A DNA stretch of 64,000 nt from Molanna angustata (Eukaryota > Arthropoda > Insecta > Trichoptera > Molannidae), in NCBI GenBank assembly GCA_963576475.1, contig OY754971.1, positions 916,501 to 980,500 of the forward strand. Reading direction: 5' to 3'. Positions 1 to 11,625 of this stretch are shown here, in pieces (positions within the stretch are counted from its first letter, which is position 1; each line of letters starts with the position of its first letter). Both the position numbers and the translations under genes were made by a program. The notes below the pieces were generated by a model, which was not told the origin of the DNA, searched no databases, and saw only the letters and a program-made list of their open reading frames with translations.

Positions 1-2830
1 GAGGAATGCTGGAGGAGATACCAGAATAGAGAGAGATGGCAAGGAATGCTGGAGGAGATGCCAGAATAGAGGGAGATGGCGAGGAATACTGGAGAAGTGC
101 ATGCCAGAATAGAGGGAGATGGCGAGGAATGCTGGAGGAGATACCAGAATAGAGAGAGATGGCGAGGAATGCTGGAGGAGATACCAGAATAGAGAGAGAT
201 GGCAAGGAATGCTGGAGGAGATACCAGAATAGAGAGAGATGGCGAGGAATGCTGGAGGAGATACCAGAATAGAGAGAGATGGCAAGGAATGCTGGAGGAG
301 ATGCCAGAATAGAGGGAGATGGCGAGGAATACTGGAGAAGTGCATGCCAGAATAGAGGGAGATGGCGAGGAATGCTGGAGGAGATACCAGAATAGAGAGA
401 GATGGCGAGGAATGCTGGAGGAGATACCAGAATAGAGAGAGATGGCGAGGAATGCTGGAGGAGATACCAGAATAGAGAGAGATGGCAAGGAATGCTGGAG
501 GAGATACCAGAATAGAGAGAGATGGCGAGGAATGCTGGAGGAGATACCAGAATAGAGAGAGATGGCGAGGAATGCTGGAGGAGATACCAGAATAGAGAGA
601 GATGGCAAGGAATGCTGGAGGAGATACAAGAATAGAGAGAGATGGCGAGGAATGCTGGAGGAGATACCAGAATAGAGAGAGATGGCGAGGAATGCTGGAG
701 GAGATACCAGAATAGAGAGAGATGGCGAGGAATGCTGGAGGAGATACCAGAATAGAGAGAGATGGCGAGGAATGCTGGAGGAGATACCAGAATAGAGAGA
801 GATGGCGAGGAATGCTGGAGGAGATACCAGAATAGAGAGAGATGGCAAGGAATGCTGGAGGAGATACCAGAATAGAGAGAGATGGCGAGGAATGCTGGAG
901 GAGATACCAGAATAGAGAGAGATGGCAAGGAATGCTGGAGGAGATACCAGAATAGAGAGAGATGGCGAGGAATGCTGGAGGAGATACCAGAATAGAGAGA
1001 GATGGCAAGGAATGCTGGAGGATATACCAGAATAGAGAGAGATGGCGAGGAATGCTGGAGGAGATACCAGAATAGAGAGAGATGGCGAGGAATGCTGGAG
1101 GAGATACCAGAATAGAGAGAGATGGCGAGGAATGCTGGAGGAGATACCAGAATAGAGAGAGATGGCAAGGAATGCTGGAGGAGATACCAGAATATAGAGA
1201 GATGGCGAGGAATGCTGGAGGAGATACCAGAATAGAGAGAGATGGCAAGGAATGCTGGAGGAGATACCAGAATAGAGAGAGATGGCAAGGAATGCTGGAG
1301 GAGATACCAGAATAGAGAGAGATGGCGAGGAATGCTGGAGGAGATACCAGAATAGAGAGAGATGGCGAGGAATGCTGGAGGAGATACCAGAATAGAGAGA
1401 GATGGCAAGGAATGCTGGAGGAGATACCAGAATAGAGAGAGATGGCGAGGAATGCTGGAGGAGATACTAGAATAGAGAGAGATGGCAAGGAATGCTGGAG
1501 GAGATGCCAGAATAGAGGGAGATGGCGAGGAATACTGGAGAAGTGCATGCCAGAATAGAGGGAGATGGCGAGGAATGCTGGAGGAGATACCAGAATAGAG
1601 AGAGATGGCGAGGAATGCTGGAGGAGATACCAGAATAGAGAGAGATGGCGAGGAATGCTGGAGGAGATACCAGAATAGAGAGAGATGGCAAGGAATGCTG
1701 GAGGAGATACCAGAATAGAGAGAGATGGCGAGGAATGCTGGAGGAGATACCAGAATAGAGAGAGATGGCGAGGAATGCTGGAGGAGATACCAGAATAGAG
1801 AGAGATGGCAAGGAATGCTGGAGGAGATACCAGAATAGAGAGAGATGGCGAGGAATGCTGGAGGAGATACCAGAATAGAGAGAGATGGCAAGGAATGCTG
1901 GAGGAGATACCAGAATAGAGAGAGATGGCGAGGAATGCTGGAGGAGATACCAGAATAGAGAGAGATGGCGAGGAATGCTGGAGGAGATACCAGAATAGAG
2001 AGAGATGGCGAGGAATGCTGGAGGAGATACCAGAATAGAGAGAGATGGCGAGGAATGCTGGAGGAGATACCAGAATAGAGAGAGATGGCAAGGAATGCTG
2101 GAGGAGATGCCAGAATAGAGGGAGATGGCGAGGAATGCTGGAGGAGATGCCAGAATAGAGGGAGATGGCGAGGAATACTGGAGAAGTGCATGCCAGAATA
2201 GAGGGAGATGGCGAGGAATACTGGAGAAGTGCATGCCAGAATAGAGGGAGATGGCGAGGAATACTGGAGAGGTGCATGCCAGAATAGAGGGAGATGGCGA
2301 AGAATGCTGGAGGAGATGCCAGAATAGAGGGAGATGGCGAGGAATGCTGGAGGAGATACCAGAATAGAGAGAGATGGCGAGGAATGCTGGAGGAGATACC
2401 AGAATAGAGAGAGATGGCGAGGAATGCTGGAGGAGATACCAGAATAGAGAGAGATGGCAAGGAATGCTGGAGGAGATGCCAGAATAGAGGGAGATGGCGA
2501 GGAATGCTGGAGGAGATGCCAGAATAGAGAGAGATGGCGAGGAATACTGGAGAAGTGCATGCCAGAATAGAGGGAGATGGCGAGGAATACTGGAGAAGTG
2601 CATGCCAGAATAGAGGGAGATGGCGAGGAATACTGGAGAAGTGCATGCCAGAATAGAGGGAGATGGCGAGGAATACTGGAGAGGTGCATGCCAGAATAGA
2701 GGGAGATGGCAAGGAATGCTGGAGGAGATACCAGAATAGAGAGAGATGGCAAGGAATGCTGGAGGAGATGCCAGAATAGAGGGAGATGGCGAGGAATGCT
2801 GGAGGGGATACCAGAATAGAGGGAGATGGT
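1..2830. repeat. 40-bp minisatellite array
   Basis: About 70 uninterrupted tandem copies of a 40-bp unit (aaggaatgctggaggagata followed by ccagaatagagagagatggc), running off the left edge of the window. Units differ at a few fixed sites (gcaagg/gcgagg, gatacc/gatgcc, agagag/agaggg). A 43-bp variant carrying ggagaagtgcatgcc recurs near 82, 326 and 1529 and in clusters near 2175-2280 and 2540-2690. Recurrence of the same variant blocks suggests segmental amplification within the array. A minus-strand open frame of 464 codons through 1467-2861 exists only because three 40-bp units make 40 codons; I do not regard it as a gene. Confidence 0.97.
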
Positions 2831-2888
2831 GAGGTATGCTGTAGGAGGCCAAGGCTCGCAACGGGCTGCGGAGTCACAGATGATGATG
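2831..2888 (+). mobile_element. LINE 3' terminal fragment at the minisatellite edge
   Basis: The last degenerate repeat unit runs into ggaggccaaggctcgcaacg and a tgatgatgg tail. The same ending (ggaggccaaggcccacaacg, then tgatgatga) closes the RTE-like LINE at 20418-20459. In frame the minisatellite unit plus tail reads NRERWRGMLEE then AKARNGL, which resembles the C-terminal end of RTE-like ORFs as I know them. This suggests the array grew from the 3' end of a LINE. Confidence 0.7.
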
Positions 2889-3059
2889 GTTTGAGCTCTA
2901 TAGAGAAGAAAAAAATCATAATACGCTATATTGCATCAAAACATTACGACGAAACTCATAGCAATCACTCTCTACATGATAACCGTTGAGAGATTCATGT
3001 GAAATAGTATCTACTTATGTACAGTTTAATAATACATAACAAACTACAAACACTTAAAT

Positions 3060-3405
3060 CAAAATTATTGAATATTTAAAGATATTTTGTTTGACACACA
3101 CAAACACACTAAATGTTATTTTAGGCTCTGTGCATTGAGCGGATCAAAAGTTATAAGGAAAAACACACAGACACAGACACACTTAATGTTCTACTCCGAA
3201 ATCTGAGTTCATCCTGAGTTCGTTCTGAGTACATAACATATATGCTGCGAAGCCTCTAAGTTGGTGGTTTTTTACTTCAATGTTAAAAAAACATGAATAA
3301 TGAAGACCTGGCCATACAAAATCTCGCGGATCTTGGCTAGAAACTTTGTCGATCTATTAAGAGAAATAAATTATCTTGAACAAATCGACAGTTGTATTAC
3401 TACTA
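3060..3405 (-). mobile_element. Helitron-like dispersed repeat, fragment
   Basis: Reverse-complement relative of 30840-31215. Shared landmarks in order are gctctgtgcattgagcggat, an AC-rich microsatellite, ttctactccgaa, gcgaagcctctaagttggt, and an ending about gtcgatctattaagagaaat. No coding sequence. Assignment to a Helitron-like family rests on the 3' end seen in the 10.2-kb copy. Confidence 0.6.
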
Positions 3406-3652
3406 AGCAATATTCCATTATATTAAAGACTTAACACCGCATACTGTTTATTCACATCAATATTTAACATAACAATTGTGTACCTAAATATATAAATGAT
3501 AATACAATAAAGTGATATGTGTGGTATAGTCTGTGGGAGGATCGCTCCTATCGCCCTCACACCGCGACCTTGCTATGGGGGTTACTGGGGGAGCTGCCTC
3601 CCCCCCATGGTAGGAAGCGATGGATGGATGGATGATCAGCTGCACCCCACCC

Positions 3653-3683
<31 letters not shown>

Positions 3684-3999
3684 GATAATCACATACAACT
3701 CGACTGTTGAACGCGATGTATTTATCCCACAGACAGGACAGTCATAATACGATGGTTTGACAATAATTTGATGGACGACGACAGAGATAATACTTATGTG
3801 GAAATTCAACACCACCAGTATAGTATATTTATTTAGTTTTTTTTATGAACACAAGTACATACATATCTACAGCCTCATATATTTCCAAAAGTAGGCAGCG
3901 AATTTATACTAAAGATTAACGAAAAAGGTCGAAGCAGGATTTAAACCCGGATCCCCTAGATTCATGATACATTAAAAATTATTTTGATTCAAGGTTTAG
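3406..3999. other. AT-rich non-coding stretch with short tandem repeat
   Basis: No convincing gene. It holds a short C-rich patch at 3540-3610 and a (CAGA)n run at about 3651-3682. Near 3935-3965 a minus-strand B-box-like sequence (gcaggatttaaacccggatc) may be a decayed SINE head. Confidence 0.6.
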
Positions 4000-4365
4000 A
4001 ATATTTTTTAAAATTATTATCACGAAGATTAATAAATGGAATTCTTTATAAAATTTGGAAATATAGGGACATAAATTTGTCATAAAAAATGTTTTTAATG
4101 AAAAAAAGTTTACGAAACCCTAGTTATTTTTCATAAAAAATAAATTTGATATATTATATTTGCCTATATATATACCAATTTTCAACGTTCAAGCTTTAAT
4201 GGTTTGTAAGATATATGGAAAAATAAAATAAAGATTCAAATGTTTAAAACCTCTGACTGGAACAAATATTCAAAATTTTAAGCTCTGTGCATTAAGCGAA
4301 TCAAAAGTTATAAGGGACCTACACACTCAGACACACTAAATGTTCGACTCCGAATTCTGAATTAA
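4000..4365 (-). mobile_element. Helitron-like dispersed repeat, first part, interrupted
   Basis: Reverse-complement relative of 31110-31450: atatatggaaaaataaaata, gctctgtgcattaagcgaat and gttcgactccgaattctga are shared. The copy is cut at about 4366 by a SINE and AT-rich material and resumes at 4862. Confidence 0.6.
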
Positions 4366-4572
4366 TAATAATGATAATAATAAACACTTCCTTGCACCCC
4401 TCGCAAGTGGCGAGTTTATTGCCATATGGCAATTTCTTCCAACTAACCAGTGTTTCCAGCCCAGAGAAGCAATATTTGCGTGAGAAATAAATTTAAATAA
4501 ATTTCTCCTCTGCTGGGAATCGAACCCAGGACGCCCGCACAGAAACCAAACGGCTTACCAACATATTTATTT
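4366..4572 (-). mobile_element. tRNA-derived SINE, family C
   Basis: Minus-strand SINE. Its tRNA-like head lies at the right (4508-4560; reverse complement carries the B-box ggttcgattcc-like string) and its body at the left (aagtggcgagtttattgcc). The left edge is an AAT-rich tail (4366-4382) as expected for a SINE 3' end. A second copy is at 10556-10765. It appears to have landed in the Helitron-like repeat. Confidence 0.7.
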
Positions 4573-4861
4573 ATTTATAATAATATATTTATTTATTTAA
4601 ATCCACATAAACAATACAAAAATAATATTAATACAATAGTGCAAAAATAGTTCAATTAAATTATGAAACATAGACAATTTAGAATAATATGTTGGCACTG
4701 ACAAAATGCTCCGAGAGGACACTTCATTATAACATGAACAGAGTCAGTTCTTACAACATGAAGACAATTTACCAGTATCAGTACCAACATACAGTGGATA
4801 AGAACTATTCCACTAAGCAGTGCTTGTGTCGGAATAGCTTTATAATATTTATAAAATAGTA
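4573..4861. repeat. AT-rich dispersed sequence
   Basis: Begins with a TTTA-rich run and has no recognisable coding sequence. It separates the SINE from the resumed Helitron-like repeat and is probably part of the same or a second insertion. Confidence 0.4.
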
Positions 4862-5000
4862 TAAGGTGCGAAACCTCGTAGTTGGTGTTTTTTGACTCCA
4901 AATTTGCAAAAATATACCTGGCCATACAAATCTCGGCTTGAAACTATGTCGATAAGTTGAGAGAAATAAATTCTCTTGAACAAATCGGCAGTAAGATTAT
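4862..5000 (-). mobile_element. Helitron-like dispersed repeat, second part
   Basis: Resumes the interrupted copy: gcgaaacctcgtagttggtg, tacctggccatacaaatctc and gagagaaataaattctcttg correspond to 3250-3390 and, reversed, to 30840-30975. Confidence 0.6.
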
Positions 5001-5169
5001 GTAGAAGTTTATCAAGGGATGCAATATTTCGTAGAAAAGTCTAGCAGTACTGTTACTCAAAATACAGTGGATTGAAAATGGATGATACGAATCAGATATA
5101 ATATATTATAATCCTTTGAAACCAATATAACAAACAATAGATCGAAGTGTCTTAAGGAGTAACACCACT

Positions 5170-5525
5170 ATGGAGATCTTCTCTGTTGTTATTCTTGGCT
5201 GCTGTAGCACTGTGCGAGTATAGTATGGTGGGACTATGGAGCGAGAGTGGGGAGGCATCCAGACGTCTGGCCACCCCAAACAGGCAGCCCGCGGCTACGA
5301 CGGATTGTCCTAGGTTAGTAACACTCCCCCGCGCAGACACGGGGGGAGGGGGGGGAGGTGAGTGTTGCCAGGACAACCGGCCGAGGCGGATCCCCTCCCC
5401 GCCCTCCCCCTCTACAATTTAGTTTGCCGACTACGACGACGAGTCGTCTATGACAAAGTAATGAAGATATTAGCGCGGCTGCGACACAAGTCACCCGCCA
5501 CGGTACGACTACATATTATTATAAT
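5170..5525. other. GC-rich patch of unknown function
   Basis: A sharply GC- and CpG-richer block in AT-rich surroundings, with C/G runs at 5330-5410. A short plus-strand frame begins at 5461 (MKILARLRHKSPAT) and meets a possible donor (cacg then gtacga) at about 5502. I cannot identify a product. It could be a promoter-proximal or untranslated exon of an unseen gene, or a GC-rich repeat. Confidence 0.3.
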
Positions 5526-5707
5526 AGGTATATCAAACACTGGAATTAATTATAACAAATGCACAAATACACACACACACACAAAATATTCGTTGCAGGA
5601 CACAATTCCTCAGTACTATCGTCTCTTATTCCCGAAAACATCACAAATTAAATTGGAACAAAATTATATTTTATTAGATTTATTCTATGTGAATGACAAA
5701 GAACAGT

Positions 5708-5909
5708 CAGCCCCCCTCGACAACGTGTGATTTAGCTCAAGAAAAGAAACAAGAAAAGATAGCTCAATGTATGGAAGTGTTAAAAAAAATGGACATGTTA
5801 AAAAAAAAGTGACATTTGTCACGTGATTGGGAACTGTCACTTGCATACATTGAGTTATCTTTTCTTGTTTCTTTTCTTGAGCTAAATGACACGTTGTCTA
5901 GGGGGGCAG
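5708..5909. mobile_element. MITE with about 65-bp terminal inverted repeats
   Basis: Left arm from 5708 (cagcccccctcgacaacgtg, then ttagctcaagaaaag...) is repeated in inverted orientation ending at about 5909 (cttgagctaaatgacacgtt, gtctaggggggcagg). A short spacer around 5774-5841 has oligo-A runs and cacgtg. No coding capacity. The superfamily is not identifiable and no clear target duplication is seen. Confidence 0.8.
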
Positions 5910-7628
5910 GCAACATGGCTTAGTAATTTTCACATTTAACCACTAATCCATTTTTCCCCAAGTTCGTTTCCTAGTGGATTCATTGTTTTTGTGTTGCGTT
6001 TTTAGTCTGGATGTGTAAGATAAACATCAAGCCGCCAAAAAAAAAACTAGAAAATGGGTTCAATCTGAAGACAAACTTAAATGAACAAAAATGTGTTATA
6101 GTTGAAACTGTCACTTTAAACTACATATATCCATTTTATAATACACTTGTCATGTTCTTTTGTAATATTCATATTCATTATTTTTTTCAATCTACAGAAT
6201 AAATTTGATATTTCATACATTGATTTATATGAACTACATTACACTTCAATGATTTCATCAAAAAATGCGCTTTTACACAATTGAACCCAGTGTTGAATTG
6301 ATATTTACCAAATAACGTTCTATCAAGTAGTATTATAAATTTGAGTTGAGAAAATAGAATTATATAAATTGTCTCACAATAATAAAAAAAAAACATCAGG
6401 CAATCGCCATGAATCTTCCTCGTGGTACATAAGACCAAGGAATAATTAGATAGTGTAAAGACGCAACCAAATGCAGAGACACTGCCTAGGTGACATTGTG
6501 CAGGACAGGAGAAACTATTGCTTAATGACGAGGAGAGAGAATCAGGGAGGCGAAGAAGAAATAAAAAATAACATTGTTGAAGTTGGAGTCACTTAAAAAC
6601 AGTGAAAAAAGAACGATAGAAAGTGATTGAACCAAGAAAATGCAAAATAAAACTAAATGAAAAGGTATGAGTAAAAGATGTTTACGAAATTCACTATAAG
6701 GCAGACAGTGGATAGTGGTTTGGAAACCTGTGACGTAAACAAGAGAGGTCGCAATGAATTTCTAGTAAATATGTATATGTACATGGATGAGAAAAAGAGA
6801 GTAAAGATTATTTGATCATTGTTGGAGTGGACATAATTTTGGCTCAACACCAAAAAGTCCCTCCTTATTATTTACCAGACGTTTGGGGAGAAATAATAAG
6901 TACGTACTTCACTTACCATTACACATAACCTTTTGTGAATATATCGTATGTCGCTAACATTATAACAATTGGGGTTAAATAATAGGGTACAATAATATCT
7001 ACGTTTATTTTCTGGTAAAAATGAATTTTTCCAATATCATTTGCGGAAATTTATCGATTTATTTTGATATATTTATAAGTAAAATAAAATAAATTAAATT
7101 ATTAATATTCTCAATAGCAATCTTAGTAAAAGTTGTAATTTTTTGAACCATTCTTTTCTCTCTCAAACCCCTTCCTAGTCTTCTCTTTCTTCAGCACTTC
7201 GTATTTTGATCTTTTAAAATATCTTATTACATAAATAATAAAATCTTTATTTTTAAATTGAAAATAAAGATTTATGAAGTGTAAAAAAGTACTTCGTTTG
7301 TAAACGAAAACCTGTTATTAGTTCTAATTATAAATATCCTTGTTTTCAAATACATCTTTATAATTTTTAAAAAAAAAATGTTTGTTTTTACATACATCAA
7401 CCAATTAAATATAAGCGTAGATAACGTAATGTGCACACGAAAATGATTATAAATGATGTTTGATTTTTGTACTTTTGTCGATTGTGATAATCTCTACGTA
7501 CCCCATGAAGGACATGACGTGATTGTATATTAAAAAAAAAGGTGTTACAAAAAATTATTAAAATAGCCTTCTGCTAAACGCATCTCTGAAAATGTCTGCA
7601 ACACAGAGTAACGAATACAAAGCTGACA
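5910..7628. other. AT-rich non-coding stretch
   Basis: I see no gene, RNA or clear repeat here. Short open frames have the composition of random AT-rich DNA. Confidence 0.6.
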
Positions 7629-7873
7629 CACAGAAAAAAGTTTTCTTCAGTCAAGAATATTTTTTCATATATAACGAAAATAATATTCTCTCAAATAAAG
7701 ATTTTTTGTTTTATCTCAAAACAATATTTTCTTAATTCAAACAAATTTATTTGAATTAAGAAAATACTGTTTTGAGATAAAACAAAAAAATCTTAATTTG
7801 AGAGAATATTATTTTCGTTATATATGAAAAAATATTATTGACTGAAGAAATTTTTTGAAATTTTTTTTCCGTG
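7629..7873. mobile_element. Fold-back MITE (near-perfect 245-bp hairpin)
   Basis: The two halves are almost exact reverse complements. It starts cacagaaaaaag and ends ttttttttccgtg. Inner landmarks tcatatataacgaaaataat and tgttttatctcaaaac pair with their inverted copies, with the turn near 7745. Such a sequence would fold into a long RNA hairpin if transcribed. No coding capacity. Confidence 0.88.
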
Positions 7874-7879
7874 CATAAG

Positions 7880-8225
7880 GGACGACTTTAGGCTAAGGGA
7901 TTGGTACACAAAATGAGGTGAAATGTGGGTATCCCAAACATATTAAATGTTTAAATATAAATTTGATATTAATGACACATTTATATTACAGTAAAAGTAT
8001 TTGCTTTTCAAAATTTAAATCCCTTTATTAACAACATGTACTTTTTGATATAAGTGTTGAGTACTGTTTCAATTATCAATTCCGAACCATTCGGAAAATA
8101 TTTAAATGCGTTCTATTGATTGCCACCAAAATTTTGGAGGCGGTGTGTAATAAGAAATTTTGCTTTTGTCGTGTCTATAGATCATCGGTCTGTGGTCTGT
8201 AGATAATTCCACTACTGCAAGTTGC
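7880..8225. repeat. Dispersed repeat F, uninterrupted copy
   Basis: Reverse-complement counterpart of 13540-14215. Shared landmarks are gggattggtacacaaaatga, ccctttattaacaacatgta, gtgttgagtactgtttcaat and gccaccaaaattttggaggc. This copy lacks the SINE that splits the other one and so serves as its empty site. Confidence 0.75.
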
Positions 8226-8360
8226 TTTGAAAAAAAAAACACTGCCATACGTACAGTCAAATGCAAGTACAAAAAATTATCGCTGATCAAAATTGTAGCA
8301 GGGTCCATCCGCTGTTAATAGAGAGAAGAGAGTCAGTCAAGATAAGGAGGTGTGGTGTGA

Positions 8361-8516
8361 ATGGAGTTGCGAGCAGCTGAGCGTGTGAAGCATCACCTCG
8401 TGGTGTCTGAAGTCATGAATGACGGATGCAGACCTCCCCCTATCCCCCCACCCAAGCCGAGCCCCCTCCGCAGCAGTCATCAGCTGATCCGGTGGAGTAA
8501 AAAAATACGAGAATGA
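8361..8516 (+). CDS. Candidate first coding exon, proline-rich, unidentified
   Basis: An open frame of 51 codons starts at 8361, directly preceded in frame by a stop (tga at 8358). It begins MELRAAERVKHHLVVSEVMN and continues into PPPIPPPKPSPLRSSHQLIR. The composition (R, E, P, S, balanced) and GC content differ from the AT-rich flanks. A plausible donor lies inside it: gtaaaa at 8497, or a weaker gtggag at 8492. If spliced there, about 45 residues would be the N-terminus of a longer protein. I do not recognise the family, and the next exon is not evident. A small independent protein or chance remain possible. Confidence 0.35.
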   Translation: MELRAAERVKHHLVVSEVMNDGCRPPPIPPPKPSPLRSSHQLIRWSKKIRE

Positions 8517-8639
8517 TATTGACTCAAGGAAGACTAACCAGAGTGGAGTTGTCCCTCATTCACCCTACAATTGAGGACAGGTAGACAGACACATATAATG
8601 TACACAATGTCACACACCCTTCTATAGCTTGGCGTGTCA

Positions 8640-9005
8640 GGCCATATAAACAAACACTCAAATTTGAAATCAAATATCTCTAAGTATTTTCAACATCTCT
8701 TGTGAATGTTTGTCACATAATTCTGCATAAATTCCCATAAAGAAAAAATAAAAATATCGTTTTTACAGCATTGTTTTAATCATTCCATAATTTTGTGTCG
8801 TAGAGATGCTTAAAGAGTGGATGACCGAAAAAGATTTTTCATTTCAAGTCAGGTTTGTTCTAAAAAGGCAAAAAAAATCAACAAATTTCACATTTCAGAT
8901 AGTCACGTATTAAACTCTTTTTAACGCACGTGATAGTTACCCTTACTAACAAGGGCATTAGGCGATTTTAATATAACATGTTTTCAGTCACTATTACGGT
9001 ATGAT
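8640..9005 (+). repeat. Dispersed repeat I
   Basis: Shares tttttcatttcaagtcaggt, cacgtgatagttaccc-like and aatataacatgttttcagtc blocks with 28600-28915 (same strand) and 14385-14770 (opposite strand). Non-coding. Confidence 0.65.
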
Positions 9006-9474
9006 TTCACAATTTTCATATTACATATATTTTGTTAACTTCTCAAAAGATATTAAGTAGATGATGTGCAATATGGGTTTCTTAATGATGTTGAGTCAGA
9101 ATGTCTTATTGTGTTTGTGTCCTCTGTATAACCTAAATGATAATTTCGATCGACTTCATATTGATACCGCATGATTTAAAGTTTTACCTTAGAGCTTGTT
9201 AGTTTTCCATTGACAACAGTTGATTTCTTCTCTATGATTTTATCTGACAAAACTTTTAAAATGCTCTCACGTTCTGGTAAATTGATTTTTTAATTTTATA
9301 TTTAATGAATATGCATACAATAGAAATATACTTTGTAAATTTCATTCAGATTGTTAGTCATTCAAGAATTAAATAAATAAAAAAAAAACAAATTGAAGGT
9401 ACCGTTTTCATAGTTTTCTACACGTCGAAATGCAAAATAAACTACAGATACTCCTGATTTTATGCAACAAGTAT

Positions 9475-9680
9475 AGCATCACTGTTTACTTTGTATGAAA
9501 AATAAAATATTAATTTTATCAAAATATCAAATGAATCAACCCGAAAACAATTTAAAGATACATTATCATCGGGAATGCACAAATTCTGAAAGTTTCAAAG
9601 CAGAACTCTAACTGGTCGAGATTTTAGTTAAAAGACGATTGCAAAATTCCAGAACGGACAGACATGTGAAGTTTATTAAA
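9475..9680 (+). repeat. Dispersed repeat O
   Basis: Blocks atcaaaatatcaaatgaatc and acaaattctgaaagtttca recur at 10990-11165 and, inverted, at 21675-21765. Non-coding. Confidence 0.55.
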
Positions 9681-9824
9681 AAGGTGTAAAAAAATATTTC
9701 ACAAAAATCCCTTGCAGAGGGAAGAGTGACGAAAGTCCCTGCGTACATTTACAAAATGACTGATATAGGTAGTTGGATGTGACGCTCGTCGCTTGTAAAA
9801 ACACACAAAAAATAATGCTCAAAA

Positions 9825-10237
9825 TATTTTTTTTATTTTATGGTGTTTAACTGCCTATATTTCCAATTTTTTTAAAAACATCGAATTAAGCCGAAACACC
9901 CCAACTAGATAATTTAATTTTCTATAAAAAAATTTGAACATTGTAGTAGTAGATACATTCCAAAATTTTTTAACAATTTTTATAAAAATTGAATTCAGTG
10001 ACACAATATCTCATTTAATGGTTTGATACCTACTTGATCTACAAGCATACATCATGCTGTTCATATTCTGGGTATGAAAAACAGACTGACCTCCATACTA
10101 TCCTATCCTGATATACTTTATACATACCTACATGTTTTATATAGAAAACAAAAAGTGTTTATGGATTGGTATGTATTTTTCAATTATGTATACTATCGCC
10201 ATCGATAGTTGGATCTCATGTGTTACATGCAACTAGT
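9825..10237 (+). mobile_element. Helitron-like element 3' portion with CTAGT terminus
   Basis: Resembles 31440-31916 throughout (gtttaactgcctatatttcc, aagccgaaacaccccaacta, tactatcctatc). It ends in a short hairpin (gttg...catgt gtt acatg caac) followed by ctagt at 10233-10237. The independent inverted copy at 12587 stops similarity at exactly the same ctagt. A 3' hairpin followed by CTRR and a host T is the hallmark of Helitrons. No Rep/helicase coding is present, so this is a non-autonomous copy. Confidence 0.65.
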
Positions 10238-10555
10238 ATAATTGAACCGTCCAGACAGAAACCGATAAATATGTCGTAAATTTTGATAGATTGTCTCACA
10301 CAACGAGACCACAATAATGATAGACCATCTTAGTAGAACAGTAAAAGATACAAGAGCCGATATTTATTTATGAAATAATATGGACACATAAAATATTTAT
10401 AGACCACTTATTAAATTATGATATTAAGTATACAATTAAACGTCGAACATCAAATGTAAAGTCTAATTCAAAACTCCAGGAACAATTGATGAAGAATAAA
10501 TAAATAAAAAATAACATTTTGAGGACACCTTTTTCAAACTTTTCTTCACATATGA

Positions 10556-10765
10556 TAATAGTAACACTTCCTTGCACCCTGAGCAAGTGGCGAGTTTATT
10601 GCCACATGGAAATTTCTTCCAACTAACTAGTTATTCCAGCCCAGAGAAGCAAGTACTGCGTGAGTAATGGATGTATATAAATCTCTCCTCTGCTGGGGAT
10701 CGAACCCAGGATGCCCGCACAAGAGCCAAACAGTATACCAAATGTACCATGCCGTTCTACATTTT
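10556..10765 (-). mobile_element. tRNA-derived SINE, family C
   Basis: Second copy of the SINE at 4366-4572. The body is aagtggcgagtttattgcca, and the minus-strand tRNA-like head with B-box (reverse complement of ggatcgaacccaggatgc) is at 10690-10740. Confidence 0.72.
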
Positions 10766-10989
10766 TAATTTGTAATATATTTTTCTCTATCTTACATCAA
10801 AATACTCTATTAATAAATTCCCTTAATTTTAATTTAGTTAACAGTTAAGTCATGTTTAGACATGTATATAATTGACTGTTTTTACAGTATAAACACGTAA
10901 AAACAATAAAATACTATTGTTGTATCTAAAAAAATAATATTGAATTTTTTTTAAAGCTCTTTCAAAAAACGAATAGCTTAATTTTCTTT

Positions 10990-11165
10990 GTATGACATGG
11001 TACATTTTATCAAAATATCAAATGAATCAAGCTGTTTTAACATGCATTGTCATCGGTAATATACAAATTCTGAAAGTTTCATAGCTTTAACAGGTCGGTA
11101 AGTACAGAAAAACAGGCAAGTGCAGTTAGAAAAGGGTGTAAAAATGAACTGCACTAAATCATAGA
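10990..11165 (+). repeat. Dispersed repeat O
   Basis: Related to 9475-9680 (atcaaaatatcaaatgaatc, acaaattctgaaagtttcat). Non-coding. Confidence 0.55.
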
Positions 11166-11274
11166 GAAGAAAAGAACGAATGTCTATGGAAAATTCAACT
11201 CGTTCATGTATCAATATTATGAAGTCGATCGAAGTACAAAAAAATAAAAATAATATTTTATTGACAAACTTTTT

Positions 11275-11625
11275 AACATCTCAATAGAGACGACGTTGGG
11301 ATATTATAGAAGAACCAGGAACTCAAGGCACCTACAGGGCTTACGACCTGTCAGCGGCTGGTTTACGTGATCACTTTATGCGCTTGCGCCACGTTCACTA
11401 ACTATGCCTTCTAATTGAGTTCCCTTAGCAATGCAATTTTTTAGAAGTTCTATATGTATGAATAATGTGTAACAATTCACCTGAAAATAAGGAATTATAC
11501 TATTGCCATCTATGAAGTAAAGAAGAAACCTTTTTTGTAACTCCATCTATTGAGAAATTAGTTTATTTGTAAACAATGAAAGCAACAGTCCTTATAAATG
11601 CGTATATGCAATTAAAAAAAATAAT
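11275..11625 (+). repeat. Dispersed repeat D (about 350 bp)
   Basis: Begins aacatctcaatagagacga and runs through caaggcacctacagggctta, ggtttacgtgatcac and gttcacta, to gtaaacaatgaaagcaacag. Inverted copies are at 42327-42665 and 54630-54950, and a head-to-head pair at 17890-18250. No convincing pol III boxes or terminal inverted repeats are seen, so the class (MITE or SINE) is open. Confidence 0.75.

Noticed and set aside
1467..2861. 464-codon open frame on the minus strand
   Set aside because: It runs inside the 40-bp minisatellite and repeats every 40 residues. It stays open only because the units are nearly identical.
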